From Methanocaldococcus fervens AG86 (lineage in GTDB: Archaea > AGJL01 > Methanococci > Methanococcales > Methanocaldococcaceae): a stretch of 64,000 nucleotides of DNA. The notes below the pieces were generated by a model. That model was not told where the DNA came from and ran no database searches. It worked only from the letters and a program-made list of their open reading frames with translations. Within the stretch, counting starts at the first letter, position 1, and each line of letters starts with the position of its first letter. Positions 57,564 through 64,000 of this stretch are shown piece after piece. The position numbers and the translations under genes are program-made. The stretch spans positions 546,363-610,362 of the forward strand of contig NC_013156.1 of the NCBI RefSeq assembly GCF_000023985.1. Reading direction: 5' to 3'.

Positions 57564-60461
57564 TTAAGCGTTACTCAAATCCAATATTAGTGCCACCCTA
57601 CCATCCCCAAGAATCGTTGCTCCTGCAAGGCCTGGGATGTTTTTCAATATTCCTGTAAGTGTTTTAACCACAATATCCTCTCTACCCACAACTTCATCTA
57701 CAACTACTCCAATCTTTCCTTCACTTCTCTCAATAACCACTATTGTAAGCTCTTCCTTATTTTTATCTTGAAGATGTGACATACCTAAGAAGTCTTTAAG
57801 CCAAATTACTGGTATGATTTCATCCCTATATATAATGGAATATGTACCTTCAATATTTTTAACATCTTTTCTATTTACCACTGTCACATCCAAAACACTT
57901 GTAATTGGAATTGCATATACCTGATCAGCCAACTTTAATAATAATGCGGTAATAATTGACATTGTTAAAGGCAATTTAAGTACAACTCTTGTACCTTTCC
58001 CTTTTTCGGAATATACTACAACACTCCCACCAAGTGATTCAATTTTTGTTTTAACTACATCCATCCCTACTCCTCTACCTGAAACTTCGGAAACTTTTTC
58101 TGCAGTACTAAATCCAGGTAAAAATATCAAGTTGATAGCTTCATGGTCAGATAATTTTTTTGCTTCTTCTTCTGATATGAGTCCTTTCTCAACAGCTTTT
58201 TTTCTGATTTTATCTGGATCTATACCTCTACCATCATCCTCAACAATAATATTTACATGGTCTCTTTCTCTTTGAGCAATTAATTTTAAAGTTCCTTTTC
58301 TTGGTTTTCCCATTTTTTCTCTTTCTTCTGGGGGTTCAATACCATGGTCAAGGGCATTTCTAATGAGGTGTACAAGCGGTTCAGCTAATTCGTCTAACAC
58401 TGTTCTATCAAGCTCAATGTCTGTACCTTCCATAATAAACTCTACTTCCTTACCTAATGCTTTAGCAGTATCTCTAACCATTCTTGGGAACCTATTAAAT
58501 ACATAAGCTACTGGAACCATTCTCATTGCCATTACTTCTTCTTGCAACTCGTTAATTAACATGCTCAACCTATTTATAGCATTATTTAATTCTTTTAGTT
58601 GATATTTATTAGCAATTTGTGAGAAATTAGCCCTTGTAATTACCAACTCTCCAACAAGATTCATCAATTTGTCTAATTTTTCAATATTTATCCTTATAGT
58701 TTGTGTTGATTTTTTCTTCTCTTTTTTATCAGTTTTTGGCTTTGCTTCTGGTTTCTTTTCTTCTGATTTTTGTTGTGGTTGCTGTTGTTCTTGAGCTTTA
58801 GCCTCTTCTTTTTCTTCATGTTCAGAAACTTCTCCTTTAGAAGTGATTATTTGAACGTCTTTTATTTCAGGAACATTCATTATATGCTCTTTTATATCAT
58901 CAACATTGTAACCTTCTTTCAATTTCATATAAACTGTAAATTTTGTTCCATTAAAATCTCCGTCTAATATTTTTTCAATTGGAGGATTTGTTTTTATTAC
59001 TTCTCCAATGTTTTTCAGTTCTTTAATAACCATATATGCCCTTACAGCCCTTAATAAGCATTCCTCATCGAGGGTAACTATAACTTTGTATGCATCGGGT
59101 ATATCTTCAGTATCCAACTCTTCTTGAGGTTCTTCCACTTCAATAACTTCTTCTTCAAACTCAACATCTACGGGGGATATCGCAATGTAATCAATTTCTG
59201 GAATGTTTTCCAACTCTTTTTGTATTTCATCTACACTTTTATCTGATAAGAACATTACTTCTAATTCTTCAAACGGTTGTTCTTTCAACTCCCCTTCAGT
59301 AGGCCTTGAGAGTAGGATTTCCCCAACGTTCTTTATCCTTGTTAATACCATGGACAGCCTTGCAGATTTTAATAGGCATTCGTCTTCAACTTTAGCTTTT
59401 AAATGATATAATTTATACCCTTCATCCAATTTTTCTCTAATAATATCAACAAATTCGCTAAGGTCAAATGTTTCGTGGTTTAATTCCTCCTCTATTTCAC
59501 TTTCTTTTTCAATTTCTTTAATTTGAGGTTCTTTAGATGTTTGTGATTCTAATGCCTCTTTGATTTTGTTATCAACTTCGTCTACATTAATCCCCAATTC
59601 ACCAATCTTTTTTCCTTGTTCCAATCCAGATGCAATGTCTTCAAGCATTTTTGTAATGTATTTTAGAGTTTCAAAAATCTTTTTATTTATCTTTACTTCT
59701 CCCTCAGAAATTGTTTTCATAAATTCTTTAATTTTTTCCAGCAATATTTTAAGATCTGGGTCTTCAATAACATCCACCAAATTGCAGAATATATCTACAG
59801 ATTTGTTTATGCCATTAATTATTTCATCAAGGTTTTCGGGGATTTCGAAATCTTCTTCAGACTCCTCTGGAGGTATCTCTATTTTTTCTTTAATAATTTT
59901 TTTGACCTTAACTGTAGTTTTTGGTGATTTATATTTTAACTTTATTCTTTTAATTTCCTTTTTTGCACTTTTCTCAGATTCTTCTGAAACTTCTCCCTTA
60001 GATTCTTCTTTTTTTTCAGATGTAGGTTCCTGTTCAGAAGGCTTAGGCGTTGGAGCTTCAGCAGGTTTAGAACCTCCGCTGAGATATTTATCCTTAAGTT
60101 GTTTAATTTTTTCAATGAGTGAATTTACATCTACAGATGTTTCTGTATTTCCTGATTTAACTTCATCAAGCATAACTTCCAATGCATCCAAACATTCAAA
60201 TAGCATGTCAACAATCTCAGATGTTACAGGAATTTGTCCATTTCTAATATAATCCAAAATATCCTCCATGTGATGAGTTAAATCCGATATATGAGATAAA
60301 CCAACAGTTCTTGCTCCTCCTTTTATAGTGTGGGCTGACCTAAAAATTTGATTTATCAAGTCTAAATTTGATGGGTCTTTTTCAAGCTCTAAAAGGCATT
60401 CGTTAATATTTTGTATGTGTTCTTCTGCTTCTTCAACAAATACATCCAAGTATTCATTCAT
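57564..60461 (-). CDS. cheA: Chemotaxis histidine kinase CheA
   Basis: CheA senses receptor state, phosphorylates itself and passes phosphate to CheY and CheB. The 965-residue protein has an HPt domain with phosphoaccepting His44 in RSAHTIKGGART, a long acidic/lysine linker, then two P2-like regulator-binding domains (about 350-430 and 460-540), a P3 dimerisation region (TIRINIEKLDKLMNLVGELVITRANF, near 590), a P4 kinase domain (NALDHGIEPPEER, EDDGRGIDPDKIR, GRGVGMDVVKT) and a C-terminal CheW-like P5 domain. The ATG overlaps the cheB stop (TAATG), so I chose it over 60473. Confidence 0.94.
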   Translation of the reverse strand: MNEYLDVFVEEAEEHIQNINECLLELEKDPSNLDLINQIFRSAHTIKGGARTVGLSHISDLTHHMEDILDYIRNGQIPVTSEIVDMLFECLDALEVMLDEVKSGNTETSVDVNSLIEKIKQLKDKYLSGGSKPAEAPTPKPSEQEPTSEKKEESKGEVSEESEKSAKKEIKRIKLKYKSPKTTVKVKKIIKEKIEIPPEESEEDFEIPENLDEIINGINKSVDIFCNLVDVIEDPDLKILLEKIKEFMKTISEGEVKINKKIFETLKYITKMLEDIASGLEQGKKIGELGINVDEVDNKIKEALESQTSKEPQIKEIEKESEIEEELNHETFDLSEFVDIIREKLDEGYKLYHLKAKVEDECLLKSARLSMVLTRIKNVGEILLSRPTEGELKEQPFEELEVMFLSDKSVDEIQKELENIPEIDYIAISPVDVEFEEEVIEVEEPQEELDTEDIPDAYKVIVTLDEECLLRAVRAYMVIKELKNIGEVIKTNPPIEKILDGDFNGTKFTVYMKLKEGYNVDDIKEHIMNVPEIKDVQIITSKGEVSEHEEKEEAKAQEQQQPQQKSEEKKPEAKPKTDKKEKKKSTQTIRINIEKLDKLMNLVGELVITRANFSQIANKYQLKELNNAINRLSMLINELQEEVMAMRMVPVAYVFNRFPRMVRDTAKALGKEVEFIMEGTDIELDRTVLDELAEPLVHLIRNALDHGIEPPEEREKMGKPRKGTLKLIAQRERDHVNIIVEDDGRGIDPDKIRKKAVEKGLISEEEAKKLSDHEAINLIFLPGFSTAEKVSEVSGRGVGMDVVKTKIESLGGSVVVYSEKGKGTRVVLKLPLTMSIITALLLKLADQVYAIPITSVLDVTVVNRKDVKNIEGTYSIIYRDEIIPVIWLKDFLGMSHLQDKNKEELTIVVIERSEGKIGVVVDEVVGREDIVVKTLTGILKNIPGLAGATILGDGRVALILDLSNA

Positions 60462-61594
60462 TACGTCTCCCATGTGTTATCCCCCAATATCTCTTTACAG
60501 AACTTTACAATTGCTTTGGGTATTTCTGAAGGGGGGAGAACTAAATCGGCTATACCTAAATCTATTACAGCTTTTGGCATACCAAACACTACACATGTTT
60601 TTCCATCTTGGGCAATTATTTTTCCCCCTTTTTCTTTTATTTTCTTGAATCCATAAGCCCCATCTTTACCGATACCTGTTAATATAACCCCTACAGACTT
60701 TCCTCCGTATACATCGGCTACTGCCTCAGCTGTGATATCCACTGCAGGTCGTGTTCCATTAACTTTTGGCATTTGGTCATCTAAATAAATGTAAACATTG
60801 TCACCTCGTTTTCTCAAAAGCATGTGGTAATCTCCAGGAGCAACATAAACATAACCTGGCATGACTCTTTCTCCATCCTCTGCTTCCTTGACATTAAGTT
60901 TTGAAACTTGATTCATTCTTTCTGCAAACAATTTAGTAAATCCTTGTGGCATGTGTTGAACTACAAATATTGGAGGCATTCTTCCTGGCAGTTTTGAAAT
61001 AATCTCTGTAACTACTGGAGGACCTCCTGTTGATGAGCCAATTATTACACACATTTCTTTTAACTTGCTATCAGGAACTCCTAACCCCTCCATAGCAAGA
61101 GATATTTGTGGAGTTGTAGCTTTTATTCCAGTATCTTCAGTAGCAGGTTTTGGTTTAGTAATTGTTGGAATCTTCTTAACTACTTTAGCTTTTGCAGCTT
61201 CTTTAACCTTTTTAATTATTTCTTCTCCAATCTTTCTAATGTCTAATGAAATACTTCCTGAAGGTTTTGGAATAAAATCAACAGCTCCAGATTCCAGTGC
61301 CTCAAATGTGGTTTTAGAACCTTCTCTTGTTAAAGCAGATAACATTACAATTGGAGTGGGTTGTATTTCCATTATTTTTTTGACAGCCTCTAATCCATTC
61401 ATTCTCGGCATTTCAACGTCCATCGTTATTACATCTGGCTTTAATTTTTGAGTAAGTTCTACAGCTTCAACTCCATCTTTTGCAGTACCTACAACTTCTA
61501 TTTCCGGGTCTGAATTTAAAATGTCTGATATTACTTTTCTCATAAATGCAGAGTCATCAACAACAAGCACTCTAATTTTTTTTTGTGGTACCAT
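60461..61594 (-). CDS. cheB: Chemotaxis methylesterase/glutamine deamidase CheB
   Basis: CheB removes methyl groups from receptors when phosphorylated by CheA. The 377-residue protein starts with a receiver domain (VVDDSAFMRKV with Asp13-14, VITMDVEMPRMNGLEA with phospho-Asp59), a linker of about 60 residues, and the esterase domain with the Ser-His-Asp triad (IGSSTGGPPVV, VVQHMPQGFTKLFAERM, GVILTGIGKDGAYG). AGGAGGGAAGC precedes the ATG. It overlaps cheA by one base. No CheR methyltransferase gene is present here. Confidence 0.95.
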   Translation of the reverse strand: MVPQKKIRVLVVDDSAFMRKVISDILNSDPEIEVVGTAKDGVEAVELTQKLKPDVITMDVEMPRMNGLEAVKKIMEIQPTPIVMLSALTREGSKTTFEALESGAVDFIPKPSGSISLDIRKIGEEIIKKVKEAAKAKVVKKIPTITKPKPATEDTGIKATTPQISLAMEGLGVPDSKLKEMCVIIGSSTGGPPVVTEIISKLPGRMPPIFVVQHMPQGFTKLFAERMNQVSKLNVKEAEDGERVMPGYVYVAPGDYHMLLRKRGDNVYIYLDDQMPKVNGTRPAVDITAEAVADVYGGKSVGVILTGIGKDGAYGFKKIKEKGGKIIAQDGKTCVVFGMPKAVIDLGIADLVLPPSEIPKAIVKFCKEILGDNTWET

Positions 61595-61624
61595 AGCTTC
61601 CCTCCTGATAAATTAATCAAAAAA

Positions 61625-62077
61625 TTACATATTTAATTCCAATAAACTTGAAATGTCCAATAGAATTATTAACCTATTATCTAATTTTATAATACCTTCA
61701 ATGTACTCTCCTCCACTTGACGCCTTTTTTATGGCAGATACTGGAACAATTTGTTCTGAAGATATTTGCATAACATCTTTAACCCCATCAACTAAAATCC
61801 CAAAGGTTTGTTGCTCAACTTCAATAACCATAACAAGTTTTTCATCTTTTTCATTTTCAGAATTCTCATATATACCCAATTTACCCTTTAAATCAATAAT
61901 TGGCGTAATCTCCCCCCTAATATTTGTAACACCCATTACATAGCTGGGAGCGTTAGGTAGAGGGGTAATATCTTTTTCATGTATTTTTAGCACTTCCCTA
62001 ACTTTATCAACTTTTAATCCATACTCATTATTTCCCAATCTAAACACAACAATCTTCATAATTTCAGAATCAGCCAT
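61625..62077 (-). CDS. cheW: Chemotaxis coupling protein CheW
   Basis: CheW links receptors to CheA. The 150-residue protein has VVFRLGNNEYGLKVDKVREVLKI, PLPNAPSYVMGVTNIRGEITPIIDLKGKLGI, and GEYIEGIIKLDNRLIILLDISSLL, the two-subdomain SH3-like fold. GAGGTGGAAAT precedes the ATG. It is the first gene of the cheW-cheB-cheA unit, 30 bases before cheB. The upstream gap to the next gene likely holds the operon promoter. Confidence 0.95.
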   Translation of the reverse strand: MADSEIMKIVVFRLGNNEYGLKVDKVREVLKIHEKDITPLPNAPSYVMGVTNIRGEITPIIDLKGKLGIYENSENEKDEKLVMVIEVEQQTFGILVDGVKDVMQISSEQIVPVSAIKKASSGGEYIEGIIKLDNRLIILLDISSLLELNM

Positions 62078-62239
62078 ATTTCCACCTCACACAATAATAA
62101 TATCATAATTAAGAATTAAAAAATTTTTTGGTCTAAACTTTCTCTTTGAGTTATTGAATTATTTCAAAATTTTCCCTTTAGAATTTATTGTTATTTCGGT
62201 TTATTTAAAAATTAAAAATTTTAATTGAGAAAAAGAGAT

Positions 62240-62653
62240 TTATTCATCTTTGGCTATCAACTTACCTGCGTCTGGTCCAGATTTCAAGTTATATATTTCA
62301 GTTATTTTTATAACTACTGCTCCTTTTGGTTTAAAATCTGGTCTTAATGCTTTATCGAGCTCTTCAGCAATTTTTAGATACTCCCCCTCTTTATAATATT
62401 CAGCAACTCCTTTATATTGGTAAGGCATCTCCCTACAGTTTGCTGTTGTTAAAGCAACGTTAGGATTTTCCAAAATATTTTTTAAGGTTTTGTTCATGAA
62501 GTTGTCTGCTATCAAAACCATTCCTTTTTCAGCATCTAAAACTTTAACAGCCTTCATAGGAGCTACGTTAGGAATTCCTTCTTTTGAAGATGTAGCTAAA
62601 AACACAATTTCATTTTCTAATGATTTAACCATATCCTCACTTAACTTTACCAT
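62240..62653 (-). CDS. Pyridoxamine 5'-phosphate oxidase-like FMN-binding protein
   Basis: The 137-residue protein has the split-barrel fold of the PNPOx/FMN-binding group. It begins MVKLSEDMVKSLENEIVFLATSSKEGIPNVAPMKAVKVLD, then VLIADNFMNKTLKNILENPNVALTT, the FMN strand pattern. The function is unknown; such proteins range from flavin reductases to heme proteins. It is 160 bases upstream of cheW but on the same strand. Confidence 0.75.
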   Translation of the reverse strand: MVKLSEDMVKSLENEIVFLATSSKEGIPNVAPMKAVKVLDAEKGMVLIADNFMNKTLKNILENPNVALTTANCREMPYQYKGVAEYYKEGEYLKIAEELDKALRPDFKPKGAVVIKITEIYNLKSGPDAGKLIAKDE

Positions 62654-62729
62654 GTTGTCACCAAAATATGTCGCTATTAAAAATAATATGAACTAAAAAT
62701 ATTTAAAGTTATACATTTTGGTGATATTC

Positions 62730-62909
62730 GTGAAAATCTATATTCAACCAGTTGGAGATGTTAATATTGAAGTTTTAGATTTTTAAAGAAAAATTAACTT
62801 TTGGAAAGGACTATAAAAATGCGTTGTGGGTTTTTCAAATCTAATCATTAATGTAGATTTTAAAGATTGTAAATATTGCGAAAGATATCTAAAAAAGTTA
62901 AAAATATGA
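62730..62909 (+). pseudogene. Archaemetzincin remnant (internal deletion)
   Basis: The frame opens with GTG after GGTGATATTC and reads MKIYIQPVGDVNIEVLDF, the family N-terminus, then a stop at 62784 and another at 62814. The same frame then reads KCVVGFSNLIINVDFKDCKYCERYLKKLKI to the TGA at 62907, matching the C-terminal zinc segment of archaemetzincins (C-V-M-x-F-S-N-S then C-x2-C); the last cysteine is replaced by Tyr. About 60 codons remain of roughly 180. The catalytic HExxH region is deleted, so it cannot be an active peptidase. Confidence 0.75.
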
Positions 62910-62919
62910 TATAACTTTA

Positions 62920-63294
62920 TTATTTTCCTTCCTCTAATTTTAATATTGCCTCAGCAATGTCTCCGTTGCATTCTTCTAATGCTTTTCTTGCCTCTTCTTT
63001 TGAGACGTTGCATTCTTTAGCTACCAATTCAACATCCTCATCTGTAATTTCAACCTTAACTTCTTCCTCTTCTATCTCTTCTTTTTTAATCTTCATAGGT
63101 TTTCCTGTTATTGAATATGTTTTAACTCCCAATATGTCCATAACCTGAACTTTTGGCTCTTCAAACACCCATTCCTCATCATCAAATACAAATATCACTT
63201 TTTTTGGGCTTAAATCTTCGGTCTCCATTCCAAAATCTTTCATCATCTTTTGCATTTTCTTCAACATTCTTGGATTTACTTTTCCTGGAAACAT
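62920..63294 (-). CDS. nac: Nascent polypeptide-associated complex protein NAC
   Basis: Archaeal NAC is a homodimeric ribosome-associated chaperone. The 124-residue protein starts MFPGKVNPRMLKKMQKMMKDFGM, has the NAC strand segment VIFVFDDEEWVFEEPKVQVMDILGVKTYSITG, and a C-terminal UBA domain (DVELVAKECNVSKEEARKALEECNGDIAEAILKL). The ATG at 63294 follows GGTGAAAAA; an upstream one at 63309 is in frame but less supported. Confidence 0.93.
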   Translation of the reverse strand: MFPGKVNPRMLKKMQKMMKDFGMETEDLSPKKVIFVFDDEEWVFEEPKVQVMDILGVKTYSITGKPMKIKKEEIEEEEVKVEITDEDVELVAKECNVSKEEARKALEECNGDIAEAILKLEEGK

Positions 63295-63340
63295 TTTTTC
63301 ACCAAACATTTTTACCTTTAAGTAGTATAAAGGTTTAGAT

Positions 63341-64000
63341 TTATATTCTTATAGCTCCAACAATAAATGCTAAAAGGACAATGTTCATTATAATTTTTAA
63401 AAATTTTGAAACCTTTGAGGAAGTTTCTTTATCTGGATTTTTTAATAGTAAAACCATAACATAGATAAACAAAATATCACATATTGCTACCAAAATCATG
63501 TAATAAACTCCAAATATTCCAAATAGGCATGGCAGAGGGCTTAATATAACTGCAAAAATAACCAAAAACGTAGCAAAATATAAGGCTTTTTTACCATATT
63601 TTATTGGTAATGATACAACCCCCTCTTTTTTATCCCCTTCCATATCTTCAAAATCCTTAACAATCTCCCTTCCCCAAATTGAAAGCAGGGAGCATAAAAA
63701 CAAAACAACAACTGGCATAACATTCTCTCCAGCAACTCCGCCAAATAAAAATACGGAACCTGTTAAATACCCAATAATAAAGTTTCCTATTGGCTTATAT
63801 CGTTTGTATCTTTTTGCATAAAGGTATAAAAAGAATGCATTAACAACAGCTATAATTAAGGCGTATATGTTTATAAATACTGAGAGAGCTAACCCAAAAA
63901 TTAGTAAAATAGCTGAAAATGTTTTCGCCTCATTCAATTTAATTTTTCCAGAAGGTAGAGGGCGATAGGGCTTATTTATCCTATCTATCTCAATATCAAA
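63341..64000 (-). CDS. UbiA-family prenyltransferase (probable digeranylgeranylglyceryl phosphate synthase), 5' end outside window
   Basis: The frame stays open to base 64000, so the start lies beyond the window; about 219 residues are visible. It begins FDIEIDRINKPYRPLPSGKI, part of the Asp-rich prenyl diphosphate motif, then hydrophobic helices, with VKDFEDMEGDKKEGVVSLPIKYG as the second acidic motif. The enzyme adds the second geranylgeranyl chain to geranylgeranylglyceryl phosphate in archaeal membrane lipid synthesis; related UbiA enzymes make quinones or heme, so the substrate is inferred from the archaeal context. Confidence 0.82.
   Translation of the reverse strand, partial: FDIEIDRINKPYRPLPSGKIKLNEAKTFSAILLIFGLALSVFINIYALIIAVVNAFFLYLYAKRYKRYKPIGNFIIGYLTGSVFLFGGVAGENVMPVVVLFLCSLLSIWGREIVKDFEDMEGDKKEGVVSLPIKYGKKALYFATFLVIFAVILSPLPCLFGIFGVYYMILVAICDILFIYVMVLLLKNPDKETSSKVSKFLKIIMNIVLLAFIVGAIRI

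Noticed and set aside
59560-60252. Open frame of 230 codons on the plus strand opposite cheA
   Set aside because: It mirrors the acidic linker of CheA and is rich in Ser, Phe and Ile. No motif or ribosome-binding site supports it.

Overview
The window is from a hyperthermophilic methanogen of the genus Methanocaldococcus, close to M. jannaschii but not identical in gene order. The evidence is the AT-rich DNA, ribosome-binding sites of the GGTGA type, archaeal TATA promoters, archaeal-only proteins (hypusine factor aIF5A, S19e, S8e, L39e, RtcB, ArcS, CTP-dependent riboflavin kinase, AglB, NAC) and a methanogenesis marker protein. Many proteins match my memory of M. jannaschii homologues almost residue for residue. 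Blocks that I recall as distant in M. jannaschii are joined here, so the chromosome is rearranged. I do not name a species.

Layout. 1-4042: pyruvate carboxylase subunits B (cut by the window edge) and A, aIF5A, a radical SAM activase. 4043-7408: P-type H+-ATPase and a four-CBS protein. 7409-9072: small membrane proteins and a dolichol-phosphate-sugar-type glycosyltransferase. 9076-16758: geranylgeranyl reductase family protein, cobalamin methyltransferase CbiE, fluoride channel CrcB with DUF190, oligosaccharyltransferase AglB, LarC, tRNA methyltransferase Trm56, nitroreductase. 16798-22731: TatD-like hydrolase, Nif3-like HcgD, PrmC-like methyltransferase, K+ channel, helicase, archaeal pilin. 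22786-29667: kinase-like P-loop protein, a secreted sequon-rich protein, methanogenesis marker 8, RibB, RibK, NhaP antiporter, and divergent amtB/glnK around a striking inverted repeat. 29757-32470: ThiF-like protein, tRNA-Cys, S19e-PDCD5-PP-loop-L39e operon and a stack of hairpins. 32471-41068: UPF0146 and CooC-like ATPase, aminotransferase, an intein-free RtcB, split transketolase with ribulose-phosphate epimerase, DUF389, PdxS. 41238-50820: a secreted protein with a sortase-like tail, HypE, BpsA, a dead radical SAM gene, S8e, DASS transporter, TPR protein, RibD-type reductase, ArcS, a coiled-coil protein. 50840-51810: a complete IS1595-type insertion sequence with exact target duplication and a doubly frameshifted transposase. 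51833-57004: HD protein, CarA, SerA, membrane and PP-loop proteins. 57030-62077: chemotaxis genes cheD, cheA, cheB, cheW. 62240-64000: FMN-binding-type protein, an archaemetzincin remnant, NAC and a UbiA-family prenyltransferase (cut by the window edge).

How genes work together. Several complete or partial pathways are visible: anaplerotic oxaloacetate synthesis (pycAB), non-oxidative pentose phosphate steps (tkt-rpe-tkt), riboflavin/deazaflavin synthesis (ribB, ribK, RibD-type reductase), archaeal ether lipids (UbiA enzyme and geranylgeranyl reductase), ammonium uptake with its PII protein, and hydrogenase maturation (HypE, HcgD). The chemotaxis block is the main accessory feature because M. 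jannaschii is known to lack che genes. No CheY, CheR, CheC or receptor gene is in the window.

Genome decay is also visible: three dead genes (radical SAM, archaemetzincin, transposase), a possible small frameshifted remnant, and a family of short palindromes. I saw no CRISPR array, rRNA gene or integrated virus. I did not find one wholly new multi-gene system; the best leads are listed as findings.
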